In this document: in pieces, positions 7,732 to 15,071 of the stretch
Layout: each line of letters opens with the position of its first letter
Position numbering within the stretch: position 1 is the stretch's first letter
Assembly (NCBI GenBank): GCA_014859375.1
Contig: JACUUH010000001.1
Coordinates: forward strand, 124,001-188,000
DNA: 64,000 bases
Reading direction: 5' to 3'
Source: Gammaproteobacteria bacterium
GTDB taxonomy: Bacteria; Pseudomonadota; Gammaproteobacteria; Nitrosococcales; Methylophagaceae
The notes under the pieces: model-generated
Database searches by the model: none
What the model was told of the DNA's origin: nothing
What the model saw: only the letters and a program-made list of their open reading frames with translations
Made by a program: the position numbers and the translations under genes

Positions 7732-10158
7732 ATGGTTTCTTACACTAAAGTGAATAGAGACGGAATGGTTAATCTAAATGTACCATTCCCGCCTTTTCCG
7801 ATTAATGTGGATATAGATCCCCAACTAGGGTCTATATTTCCACAGGTGGTCGTGGCGTACCTTAACGATATAATGTCTCATGCAGGGATGAATTCTGTTA
7901 GGACTTATTATTTCAACACGGTATCGACCAACGGTTATCAGAATAAGAAATTCATTGACGATATTATTGCGGTGACACAGTATGCACAATTTTTAATAGA
8001 CGTAGATAAAAAGAATCCTGAGCAGGCCATTAACGAGGCCTCTCAGACTATGTCCCTAATATTGGCATCTTTGCTGGCCAGCAACAACCCAATGGTATTA
8101 CGATCTTTGGATTCTAAACAACAACACTTAGTTAGAACTAAATACGATGAGTATAGAAATATTAGTCGCAGACTAGGTGATTGGATAAAAAACAGGGAGC
8201 AACTTATGCAAAACCAATACAACAATTACAATGCGCCACAGCCACCGGTAGATCAGTTCGGACGTCCTTTACAACCACCGGTAGATCAGTTTGGTCGCCC
8301 TATTAACCCTAACTACCCACAGGGTAATAATTTTAACCAACCACAGCCAAACTGGAATCAACCTAGTTACCCTAATCAAGGTGGTTATGCACCACCTCCA
8401 CAGTTTGATCAGTTTGGTCGCCCTATTAACCCTAGTTATAATCAACCTAATTACAATCAGGCGCCTCAGCCAAATTGGCCTCAGCAACCACAACCAAACT
8501 GGAATCAACCTAGTTACCCTAATCAAGGTGGTTATGCACCACCGCCTCAACCACAACCACAGCCCATGAACCCAGGATTTATCCAAAGCAATAATCCTAA
8601 TCAACCTAGTTACCCTAATCAAGGTGGTAGAAACGTGAATGGTTCTGGTGGTCATCAATCTATGCCTACGCCTGCGGCTTTAAAAGCACAGATGGCTAGA
8701 GAGAATCAGGGTAAAGTACCTCAACCTACAACTGTAAGACCTGATCGCCATGCTAATAGAGCTGTAACTAGTTCGTTTAGTAGTATGGATGGTCACAGCG
8801 ATTACAGTGGTGGAAATAAAACACCAGGTGCTAATCACACATGGAATCAAAACAGACCACAGCAACCACAACCTGATAACTTTCATATGCCTCATAATCC
8901 AAAACAACCTTATCAGAGTGAGGAAGCGTTGTTTAACAACCAACATATGGAAGAACAGCAGTCAAACATTTTCTATTCTGAAGATGGTAATACGGCCTAT
9001 GCGGTTAAAGGTACTGTGGACTGGAAAGTTTCCTACGACCCTAATAAAACATTCGATGCTGCTTACCGTCCAAGTACGCATGTTAAGATGCTAATTAAGG
9101 ATCTCAATACCGGTAATGTTCGCGAAGGTATTATTGAAAAGTGTGATTTAAAAGAATTAGGAGTCGAAATGGATTACGCGCAACATGAGACGGACTTTAA
9201 AATTAAGTCTTCTTTACCATTACCAAACGACGGTATTGTGGTGCCTAACTACGAGCTGTTAAAAGATGCTGTAATTCACCCAGTTAAGGAAGAGGGTGAG
9301 CAAGAAATTCCTGAAGAAAAACGCAAGGATGTGGAAGAAGCTAAAGCTGCTGTAGTAGTAAGTAAAACTATTTACGCTATGAGTGATGCACATGCTGAAT
9401 TCTTAAAAGACTTGTATCTACGGGAAAACAAAATTAATCTTGGTAAAGACCGTGCAGTAGAGTTCAAGACTGTTATAGTAGAACCTGTGGCTGTAGAAGA
9501 TCTAGATAAAGTTACAGAACAAATGTATCAACTATCTAAATCTACCACGGTTACGGAGTTTGTATCTAACGTTACTAAGATGTCACAGTCAACAACTAAT
9601 ACTTTCCCTAAAGATGTATTAGCGCGAATCGTTAAGAAAGCCACTAAGGTAGTGAATGATTCGATGAGAATTTGTTTATCTACTGACATAGAGATTGAAA
9701 ACCTACTAGAGGACTGGGATAGTCTGAAGGGATCTTTAAAGAGACGTGGCGCGACCGGCGAAGCTATTTTAGATCTGTTGGAAGGGCGTGGTATGAAAGC
9801 AATTAAGAATATCGCACTTTACCTTTTAACAAAGAGTGAAGCTGAAGATTTCTTAAAGGATATCAAGTCTGAACTAGTTGATGGCTACAAAGGGAGTCTA
9901 ATGTTAGGTGAAAGAACTTACAGCGTTAAGTTACCTTATTTTGCTGAAGACTTAGACATTAGTTTAGAAAAGGGAGTAGGTGCGGTACTAGAAAAGTATT
10001 TACCTAACCTACACAAGGCTGTTACTGCTATCGCTCAACGAGCTGGTGAGAGTAAAACACCTTTAGTTAAAATCCACACCAAAGAAGGTGTAGTGTTTAA
10101 TCTAAATAGCGGTTGGTTCAATGGCGAGTACTACTTGCTATCATTACCATCTAGCTAA
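7732..10158 (+). CDS. large P/Q/N-rich repeat protein, unknown
   Basis: 808 aa, unrecognised. It has a perfect AGGAGG site and begins seven bases after the beta-subunit gene, so the two are co-translated. Residues ~1-160 form a helical domain. Residues ~163-310 are low complexity, with repeated DQFGRP, PNWNQPSYPNQGG and YAPPP units. The C-terminal ~450 residues are a folded, charged region (KGTVDWKVSYDP..., later GRGMKAIKNIALYLLTK). The linker suggests two domains joined by a flexible, possibly condensate-forming tether. Position after the polymerase subunit allows a polymerase-associated or virion role, but nothing shows this directly. Confidence 0.7.
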   Translation: MVSYTKVNRDGMVNLNVPFPPFPINVDIDPQLGSIFPQVVVAYLNDIMSHAGMNSVRTYYFNTVSTNGYQNKKFIDDIIAVTQYAQFLIDVDKKNPEQAINEASQTMSLILASLLASNNPMVLRSLDSKQQHLVRTKYDEYRNISRRLGDWIKNREQLMQNQYNNYNAPQPPVDQFGRPLQPPVDQFGRPINPNYPQGNNFNQPQPNWNQPSYPNQGGYAPPPQFDQFGRPINPSYNQPNYNQAPQPNWPQQPQPNWNQPSYPNQGGYAPPPQPQPQPMNPGFIQSNNPNQPSYPNQGGRNVNGSGGHQSMPTPAALKAQMARENQGKVPQPTTVRPDRHANRAVTSSFSSMDGHSDYSGGNKTPGANHTWNQNRPQQPQPDNFHMPHNPKQPYQSEEALFNNQHMEEQQSNIFYSEDGNTAYAVKGTVDWKVSYDPNKTFDAAYRPSTHVKMLIKDLNTGNVREGIIEKCDLKELGVEMDYAQHETDFKIKSSLPLPNDGIVVPNYELLKDAVIHPVKEEGEQEIPEEKRKDVEEAKAAVVVSKTIYAMSDAHAEFLKDLYLRENKINLGKDRAVEFKTVIVEPVAVEDLDKVTEQMYQLSKSTTVTEFVSNVTKMSQSTTNTFPKDVLARIVKKATKVVNDSMRICLSTDIEIENLLEDWDSLKGSLKRRGATGEAILDLLEGRGMKAIKNIALYLLTKSEAEDFLKDIKSELVDGYKGSLMLGERTYSVKLPYFAEDLDISLEKGVGAVLEKYLPNLHKAVTAIAQRAGESKTPLVKIHTKEGVVFNLNSGWFNGEYYLLSLPSS
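8228..8640 (+). repeat. in-gene P/Q/N-rich repeats
   Basis: Imperfect direct repeats in the coding sequence. A unit encoding DQFGRPxNP occurs three times (near 8251, 8287 and 8407), and a longer unit encoding NWNQPSYPNQGGYAPPP occurs twice (near 8350 and 8500), with a shorter copy near 8600. The copies are similar at DNA level, so recent unit duplication is likely and copy number could vary. Confidence 0.8.
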
Positions 10159-10167
10159 CTAAATAAA

Positions 10168-10186
10168 GGGTGGGTATTACCCACCC
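10168..10186 (+). promoter_or_regulatory. stem-loop touching a ribosome-binding site
   Basis: GGGTGGGT / ACCCACCC stem with a three-base loop, immediately followed by TAAGGAG and the ATG at 10199. There is no U-rich tail, so it looks less like a terminator and more like a leader structure or processing site. Confidence 0.5.
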
Positions 10187-10198
10187 TAAGGAGTTAAC

Positions 10199-10783
10199 AT
10201 GACTCAAGTTAAAAATATCCAAGGAGGTTTTAGTACAGGTGAAAATACAAAAATCTTCAAAAAGAAAAAAACCTCTATCAGTGTTAAAGATATTAAAGTG
10301 GTAGAGAAAAAGAAAAAGAAGAGCCCGTTTAGAGGCTTTTATTACTGGGGTATATTTGAAGGTGAATCCTCAGCTTTAAAACTAGGTCATTTTGCAGACT
10401 TACCTGCTAATGAACTTTCAGACATGGAGCAGTTAATGGCTTTAACACCTACTCTATTTGAGATGGTTACCATTAGCTACGTTGAACACGATGATTACAT
10501 CGCTAAAATTTATGGGTTTGGTAAAACAAAGGATCTAGTTACATTATCTAACGATGATCTTTTTACACCCATGGCACAAGGTATCTTCGATGAAGTAGAG
10601 GAAGGTATAGAACCTTCTGATATTGTGCAACGCTCTATTATTATTGCTCCTGTAACCGATGGGATGAGTATTTTCCCTATAGTTGTTAGATTAGCTAACA
10701 GCTTAGAGTTGTCTCATTACGAAGTAGGGCAAATTGCCGATTACTTAGAGGTAGACCCTACTAACATAGGTATTGAAATATAG
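10199..10783 (+). CDS. unknown protein with lysine-rich N-terminus, 194 aa
   Basis: Not recognised. Residues 20-42 are very basic (FKKKKTS... EKKKKKSPF), followed by an acidic alpha/beta domain of about 150 residues. No membrane segment. The start is well set by TAAGGAG seven bases upstream. It follows the repeat protein and precedes the lectin-like gene by 15 bases. The basic tail could bind nucleic acid, but this is only a composition argument. Confidence 0.6.
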   Translation: MTQVKNIQGGFSTGENTKIFKKKKTSISVKDIKVVEKKKKKSPFRGFYYWGIFEGESSALKLGHFADLPANELSDMEQLMALTPTLFEMVTISYVEHDDYIAKIYGFGKTKDLVTLSNDDLFTPMAQGIFDEVEEGIEPSDIVQRSIIIAPVTDGMSIFPIVVRLANSLELSHYEVGQIADYLEVDPTNIGIEI

Positions 10784-10785
10784 AA

Positions 10786-10793
10786 GGGGGGGG
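10786..10793 (+). promoter_or_regulatory. G8 tract in the ribosome-binding region of the lectin-like gene
   Basis: Eight consecutive G in GAAGGGGGGGGTAATAATG, directly after the stop of the preceding gene and six bases from the next ATG. The tract contains the only Shine-Dalgarno-like sequence for the gene at 10799. A change in tract length would change its spacing to the start codon. Confidence 0.55.
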
Positions 10794-10798
10794 TAATA

Positions 10799-11368
10799 AT
10801 GTCGGAGGTAGAGGCTAACTCGGACTCAATCAATTTTCATCATGGAGGAGATTTTAAAACTGAATGTTATTCTGAAGGCGAGTTAGTTTTGTCTAAACGT
10901 TTAGCCTCAGGGTGCGGGTTATTAAATTATGAAATTAAACCCGCTAACTGGTTTAGATGTGTAAGTGATGAAGTTGATATGATTTTCCCATCCTCTCCAA
11001 TTATAGATCATATCTCTTGGCAGGATCTTTATTTGGCAGGTGTTGTATTAGGCTGTGATACCGCAGGTGGTGAGCAACCATACATAGCTAATAAAAGAGT
11101 TCAAGATCATATCACTGTCATTAATGACGAGGCTTTTAAAGTAAGATTACTAAAACTCTCGGAAATCTCTACATTGGAAAAGATTGTCAATGCAGATATG
11201 TTCCCGCTACCTCAGGAGTTTTGGTGTTTACCAGAAGTAAAAGACGAGAAGCAAAGTCTAGTTATAGTTAAGACTTTCGCCATAATGAAAGACAAAGGTC
11301 AATATCGTTATAGCTACAAACCTCTATTTCAAAATTCAGGGTGGAGACCTGTTCTGATAAAGATTTAA
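10799..11368 (+). CDS. lectin-like adhesin-type protein
   Basis: 189-aa probable receptor-binding or virion surface protein. It shares a domain with the adhesin at 51128-51865: both have a W-x-x-(L/I)Y-x-AG-(V/M)-V-x-G-x-DT segment, then IT-V-x-(D/E)-x-x-FKVRLLKL, and both end GWRP(V/I)L-type (here SGWRPVLIKI). This layout resembles C-type-lectin or sulfatase-modifying-like folds used by phage and bacterial display proteins; the fold assignment is inferred. It lacks the LLKKG N-terminal motif of its relative. Translation depends on a site inside a G8 tract, and a stem-loop follows the gene. Confidence 0.6.
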   Translation: MSEVEANSDSINFHHGGDFKTECYSEGELVLSKRLASGCGLLNYEIKPANWFRCVSDEVDMIFPSSPIIDHISWQDLYLAGVVLGCDTAGGEQPYIANKRVQDHITVINDEAFKVRLLKLSEISTLEKIVNADMFPLPQEFWCLPEVKDEKQSLVIVKTFAIMKDKGQYRYSYKPLFQNSGWRPVLIKI

Positions 11369-11374
11369 CCTCTA

Positions 11375-11399
11375 AAGGGTTCCCATAATGGGAACCCTT
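11375..11399 (+). terminator. stem-loop after the lectin-like gene
   Basis: Ten-base-pair stem AAGGGTTCCC / GGGAACCCTT with an ATAAT loop, followed by ATATTG. It probably ends the transcription unit that begins near the capsid or polymerase genes. Confidence 0.7.
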
Positions 11400-11444
11400 A
11401 TATTGTAGCAGGTTATTTTTTTTTTGTTTAAAAAGGCTTTATAA

Positions 11445-12041
11445 ATGAATTTACTAAAGAAATATAGCGGGGATATTGTTGTCTCCAATGAAGATATTGA
11501 CGAGTTGGAGTATGAGATATATCTAAAGGTCTCAGATTTTAAACAGTTGAAAAACGCCAAGTACTCAGAGCATCAAGAACAATGGCAAATGAGATTTAAC
11601 AAAGGTCCATTAGCTGTTAAGGTTAGATCAAGGAAATGCATTAGAGATGGTGATATTAAATACTACCTAACTACTAAATTGGATCTTGAAGATGTGGATG
11701 CCGCTTGGGAATTAGAAGATGAAGTAACTCGACTCCATTATGAAGAGATACGGGATTTGTCCGATAACGGTATGATTAAAGAAAGGTATTTCTTCCCTAT
11801 AAACGGTACAGACCTAGTTTGGGAAGTCGACGTCTTTAGTGATGACAACGGTGAGTTTATTGAATGGGTTAAAATTGACCTAGAGGTTCCACATCGTTTA
11901 GCTAAACTCCCTGAATTACCTATCGAAGGTACAGAAGTTATATTAGCTCAAAAAGGTGAGAGAACAGAAGAGGAAATTAACTTGATAGATAAGTTATACT
12001 CGGAGCATTTCATTATTTCTCCAAAAAAGAAAATAAATTGA
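11445..12041 (+). CDS. CYTH-domain protein (triphosphate tunnel family)
   Basis: 198 aa that reads as a CYTH domain, the beta-barrel 'tunnel' fold that binds triphosphates with divalent metal; known members include inorganic triphosphatase, thiamine triphosphatase and class IV adenylate cyclase. Visible blocks in order: YEIYLKV at 23-29 (family EIERKFLV), VKVRSRK at 58-64, YYLTTKLD at 73-80, IKERYFF at 111-117, WEVDVF at 126-131 and WVKIDLEVP at 141-149, then a LPELP...TEV end. The hallmark ExExK appears as E-Y-E-I-Y, with the Lys moved or lost, so activity is uncertain. The gene stands alone between two stem-loops. Substrate and role in infection are unknown. Confidence 0.65.
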   Translation: MNLLKKYSGDIVVSNEDIDELEYEIYLKVSDFKQLKNAKYSEHQEQWQMRFNKGPLAVKVRSRKCIRDGDIKYYLTTKLDLEDVDAAWELEDEVTRLHYEEIRDLSDNGMIKERYFFPINGTDLVWEVDVFSDDNGEFIEWVKIDLEVPHRLAKLPELPIEGTEVILAQKGERTEEEINLIDKLYSEHFIISPKKKIN

Positions 12042-12046
12042 TTAAT

Positions 12047-12070
12047 AGAGTCAGGGTTGCCCCTGACTCT
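12047..12070. terminator. bidirectional terminator
   Basis: AGAGTCAGGG / CCCTGACTCT stem with a TTGC loop, between convergent genes. The plus side continues ATATGTTTTTTTATTT and the minus side ATTAATCAATTTATTTT. Confidence 0.8.
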
Positions 12071-12080
12071 ATATGTTTTT

Positions 12081-12356
12081 TTATTTCTTTAGATAGTCTA
12101 ACTCATTTTGATATCTATGCAACATAGCCTTCTCAACATTATTCAGATTTTCATCCCCTTTAATTTTTAGTTCAAAGATTTTATCTGATAAAGTCTGCAC
12201 ACGAATTTCTGTAGCCACTGAACGTATTTCAGCTTTATTAGCCTCTACGTCCTTGGCTAACGCATATCTATCGTCTATAAGGGCTGCACCGCCCGTTACA
12301 CTACCTATTACAGCTAAAGCAGCTGTTATCTTCTTTAAGTTCTCGGATATACTCAT
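12081..12356 (-). CDS. small membrane protein in the lysis region
   Basis: 91 aa from ATG at 12356 (AAGGA nine bases upstream; an in-frame TTG at 12362 is too close to that site). One hydrophobic helix near the N-terminus (ITAALAVIGSVTGGAALI), then a charged, probably helical region to the C-terminus. It lies just downstream of the endolysin gene in the same unit. The shape suits a holin-class or inner-membrane lysis accessory protein. It is not clearly an i-spanin, because a better spanin pair is at 54887-55730. Confidence 0.6.
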   Translation of the reverse strand: MSISENLKKITAALAVIGSVTGGAALIDDRYALAKDVEANKAEIRSVATEIRVQTLSDKIFELKIKGDENLNNVEKAMLHRYQNELDYLKK

Positions 12357-12373
12357 TTTCAATAATCCTTATT

Positions 12374-13363
12374 CTACCTAGGTAAGCCTTTATGTGTAAT
12401 ATAAGCTCTTAGTAGTTTCTTATCATAGTCTTTATGATTAGGTCCATTATAGATCCTAGCGAAGACTTCCCAATCTTTAGTTTGTATAGCTTCTAGCAAT
12501 AATCTGTTAGATCTAATAAACTTAACAAATAACTCTAGTTGCCCCTCTTTAGTTTTAGCCTCTGAGACAAAGTCATACACGTTCTTGTAACCTAGAGTTC
12601 TCCAATGGAATCCCATGATTTGGTATGTACCCCATGAGGCGCTTTCCAATGCACTAGGCTCATGTATGCTCTTAGCTTGATCTAATCTAATATGTTCTCT
12701 AATACCGCCTTGGTAACCACCAGGTACTCTATTAACAATGTTAGGATATTTATCTTGCCAAACCAAAGGGTCTTTACCTTTAGAATTAAGCATTCTGTAC
12801 ATGATGTGTCTTTCGAACAAGATAGCTACGCTACCATCCTCAAAGAAACCTGAGCCAGACGACTCCACTTCAGCAACTGCTTTAATAGCCTCAACTTCAC
12901 ACAACAGAACCTTGGCTGCCTGCTCCACTGTTCTAATGTCTATGTCAGCAACAAAGTAATTGGATTCCAAAGCCTTTCTAGTCTTAGATCCAACTATACC
13001 GTCGGCTAACATTAGATTTCTAGATTGAAATACTTTTACGGCTCTTTCTGTACCGGGTCCAAATACCCCGTCCACTACAATGACACTTCCTAGATCTAAA
13101 AGCTTCTTCTGCAATACTTTTACAGCTTCACCTCTATTACCCTTTCTTAGTGTATCGGGTAATAGAACCACATTTAACTCTTTGTAAACCTTAGCATCAC
13201 TTCTTGCAAATAATTCCATTAATTGATCTAGTTCATCGGAATTATCTTTATCGAATTTAATGGTTAACTGCTCATCATCCCAGTACCAATAATTATCCCA
13301 CCCTGGATAAGTAATCCTTTCACCTTCTTCTCTAGCTAGCTGATAACTTTCTCTAAATAACAT
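12374..13363 (-). CDS. endolysin: peptidoglycan-binding domain plus N-acetylmuramidase
   Basis: Cell-wall hydrolase for host lysis. Residues ~72-132 form a PG_binding_1 domain (LRKGNRGEAVKVLQKKL, VDGVFGPGTERAVKVFQ, DGIVGSKTRKAL). Residues ~140-325 match the DUF3380 N-acetylmuramidase family: AVAEVESSGSGFF with likely catalytic Glu165 or Glu167, ILFERHIMYR at ~181, and SWGTYQIMGFHW. There is no signal peptide, so export needs a holin or membrane disruption. An extra ~65-residue N-terminal part (LAREEGERITYPGWDNYW...) precedes the binding domain and is not typical of the family. ATG at 13363 follows CAATAGAAG. Neighbours are two small membrane or lipid-anchored proteins. Confidence 0.88.
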   Translation of the reverse strand: MLFRESYQLAREEGERITYPGWDNYWYWDDEQLTIKFDKDNSDELDQLMELFARSDAKVYKELNVVLLPDTLRKGNRGEAVKVLQKKLLDLGSVIVVDGVFGPGTERAVKVFQSRNLMLADGIVGSKTRKALESNYFVADIDIRTVEQAAKVLLCEVEAIKAVAEVESSGSGFFEDGSVAILFERHIMYRMLNSKGKDPLVWQDKYPNIVNRVPGGYQGGIREHIRLDQAKSIHEPSALESASWGTYQIMGFHWRTLGYKNVYDFVSEAKTKEGQLELFVKFIRSNRLLLEAIQTKDWEVFARIYNGPNHKDYDKKLLRAYITHKGLPR

Positions 13364-13388
13364 CTTCTATTGCCCTTTTATTAATGAC

Positions 13389-13402
13389 GTCATAAAATGA
13401 GG
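13389..13402 (-). promoter_or_regulatory. candidate phage promoter element
   Basis: On the minus strand this reads CCTCATTTTATGAC, identical over 14 bases to the plus-strand site at 33547-33560. Both sites are followed by CAATAGAAG before the gene start (endolysin here). It partly overlaps the terminator arm of the upstream lipoprotein gene. Function inferred. Confidence 0.35.
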
Positions 13403-13423
13403 CTGGGATTACCCAGCCTCATT
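13397..13423 (-). terminator. terminator after the lipoprotein gene
   Basis: Twelve-base-pair stem AATGAGGCTGGG / CCCAGCCTCATT with a three-base loop, just past the stop of the minus-strand lipoprotein gene, followed in that direction by TTATGACGTCA. Confidence 0.75.
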
Positions 13424-13431
13424 GGTTATCA

Positions 13432-13632
13432 TTACTCGTTAGCATAACATTGTACTCTAACCACGTGAGGTTGAGTTGCTTTATCTACTTCTTCACGAAG
13501 CACAGCTCTTTTCTCAGGGGTAGTAGTACATACATTGTTTGCACCATATTTAATGGCTTCAACTGTGGTGCTGCAACCTGCAGCTAAGAACAATGCAGGT
13601 ACAATGGCCAAAACCATTAGTAACTTCTTCAT
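13432..13632 (-). CDS. small lipoprotein, lysis-region
   Basis: 66-aa predicted outer-membrane lipoprotein. The start at 13632 (MKKLLMVLAIVP) is chosen for its AGAGGG site and because it yields a clean type II signal peptide; an upstream TTG would add five residues. The lipobox is LAAGC, with Cys about 20 residues in. The short mature part has two more Cys and no proline-rich stretch. Its place just upstream of the endolysin suggests a lysis or superinfection-related envelope role; it could be a second o-spanin-like protein. It has its own terminator, so it is not simply co-transcribed with the endolysin. Confidence 0.65.
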   Translation of the reverse strand: MKKLLMVLAIVPALFLAAGCSTTVEAIKYGANNVCTTTPEKRAVLREEVDKATQPHVVRVQCYANE

Positions 13633-13704
13633 AAACCCTCTCTTCAATTTACTTTTAAGGAAACAATGACTTGCATATAATTACTCAGGTAATAAAGTTA
13701 TTGT

Positions 13705-14412
13705 TTATCTTTCTAAAAATAAAGCAAGTGCTTCACTATCGTTTAACGGTCTATTAAAAATTCTTACTTGATCTATTAAACCAACGTAATAAGTACTTAC
13801 CTCAGTTCCAGTCAAAGGAGACTGTGGGCTACCGCCTATCGAATCTTGATTGGTGCCGTCTTTAAATATCCCTGTGAAATCAGACACTAGTTTCCCGTTA
13901 ACATACAGTTTATTATAATCTGTATTAACTTCCCTAGTGGCAATAACATGATACCAGGTATCTGGTTCTATAACAAAGGAAGTCTCACCAAATGTTAAAC
14001 CTCCGCCTCTAAGACCAAGTCTAATCTTACCTTCGTAGATACCTACAGCCCAGCCATTAGTTTGACCACCAAAATTTAAGAAGGTGGCATGTTGATAAAC
14101 ATTATTAGTTTTAAACCAGCAAGAAGTTGAAAAATCTGTGGCTGGGTCACCAAAAACCCCTTGCACTAATTTTATCCTATTCACCGTGCCGTCAAAGTTA
14201 CCTGATAACCCAACGACGCCATTTACATAACTTACACCTAAGTCCTCGCCGTGATTAACCCCACTTACATTTAGAGCGTTACCGTCTAGAGGGAAAAGAG
14301 CTAAGCCGCTATTATCTTGAAAAGGATCTAGAAGACTTGCTGTGTATTGATATTTAAGACTTGGTTTTTTAACACCTTTTTTCAGTAGGTTAAACACTAC
14401 ATTAGTCAGCAT
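13705..14412 (-). CDS. modular adhesin: LLKKG N-terminal motif plus LamG/ConA-like lectin domain
   Basis: 235-aa probable receptor-binding protein. The first ~15 residues (MLTNVVFNLLKKGVKK) match the short N-terminal motif of five other genes in the window. Residues ~35-235 form a LamG/concanavalin-like domain: LALFPLDGNAL, FDGTVNRIKL, FSTSCWFKTN, EPDTWYHVIATRE, KLYVNGKLV and YVGLIDQVRIFNRPLNDSE are the usual strands of that fold, which binds glycans or proteins. AGAGG precedes the ATG. The motif's A-tract is A6 here and the frame is intact. Confidence 0.75.
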   Translation of the reverse strand: MLTNVVFNLLKKGVKKPSLKYQYTASLLDPFQDNSGLALFPLDGNALNVSGVNHGEDLGVSYVNGVVGLSGNFDGTVNRIKLVQGVFGDPATDFSTSCWFKTNNVYQHATFLNFGGQTNGWAVGIYEGKIRLGLRGGGLTFGETSFVIEPDTWYHVIATREVNTDYNKLYVNGKLVSDFTGIFKDGTNQDSIGGSPQSPLTGTEVSTYYVGLIDQVRIFNRPLNDSEALALFLER

Positions 14413-14434
14413 ACTACCTCTCTAATAGTTATAA

Positions 14435-14464
14435 ACTGTGTAAGAGCATATGCTCTTACACAGT
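14435..14464 (-). terminator. perfect 30-bp palindrome, terminator
   Basis: Uninterrupted inverted repeat with no loop: the ACTGTGTAAGAGCAT arm is followed at once by its exact complement. It lies past the 3' end of the minus-strand gene at 14475, followed by TTATAAC. Loopless perfect palindromes can also be protein-binding sites, so a regulatory role is possible. Confidence 0.6.
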
Positions 14465-14474
14465 GGTTAGTTTA

Positions 14475-15017
14475 TTACCAAGTATAAGCTGGTAACAGAG
14501 CCATTATTTCATCTTCAGTAGTAGGTAGTGCTTTAACACCAGCTTCTACATCAGTTAAATATTGGTGTAATGTTGACCAAGTCAAATCGCGTAACTCTAC
14601 AGCTCTAGCACCTTCTTGGGCATAACTAGGGATAGTACTGTTAGCATAAGAGCAAACAGAAACGATGTTATCATAACCTTTAGTTCTAGCAAATGAATCT
14701 AAAGATTCTTGTGCTTTAGATTTAATTTTAGCTATGACTTCACCTTTAGAACTTTCAATTTCTTCAGGTGTTTTATCTCTAGTTACCCATTCGCAGGTCC
14801 ATTTGTTTTCTGTAGTGTTGAAACCAGGGTTAGTTAACTCTGCTACTTGTAGAAGAGTAACTACTGGGCTAGTCGCAATATGAACCTTTACAATATTTGA
14901 AGGTAGTGAACCTTCTTCTAGATTTCTTGGGAAAGAAGTATTCGGAAATCTAGCTCTCAAATTCTTAATTGGATACTCAAGAATACTTTGAGTAGCAGTA
15001 TCAATTAAAGCATGCAT
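14475..15017 (-). CDS. tail-fibre-associated protein (DUF4376-like)
   Basis: 180 aa starting at ATG 15017 (MHALIDTATQ), which has GAGGTGA eight bases upstream. The C-terminal half (ARTKGYDNIVSVCSYANSTI, then GARAVELRDLTWSTLHQYL) matches the helical region common in phage tail-fibre-associated proteins of the DUF4376 kind, often encoded beside fibres. The N-terminal half is beta-rich. It may be a fibre assembly factor or a minor fibre part. It lies downstream of the fibre-like gene at 15072. Confidence 0.6.
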   Translation of the reverse strand: MHALIDTATQSILEYPIKNLRARFPNTSFPRNLEEGSLPSNIVKVHIATSPVVTLLQVAELTNPGFNTTENKWTCEWVTRDKTPEEIESSKGEVIAKIKSKAQESLDSFARTKGYDNIVSVCSYANSTIPSYAQEGARAVELRDLTWSTLHQYLTDVEAGVKALPTTEDEIMALLPAYTW

Positions 15018-15071
15018 AATTTTAATCACCTCGACTTAGTAGACATTAAATGTTAAATGGAAAGTAGGTTG

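Noticed and set aside
8269-8658. Open frames on both strands within the P/Q/N-rich repeats
   Set aside because: They arise from the same repeated codons read in other frames and lack ribosome-binding sites; the plus-strand 808-aa gene explains the region.
12374-13363. Endolysin N-terminus as an anti-defence Tad2 domain
   Set aside because: Only about 20 residues resemble the start of that family; the conserved later part is not visible, so I do not call it.
13384-13392. TGACGTCA palindrome as a specific operator
   Set aside because: An eight-base palindrome is short, and I saw no second copy in a comparable position; it may be chance within the candidate promoter.
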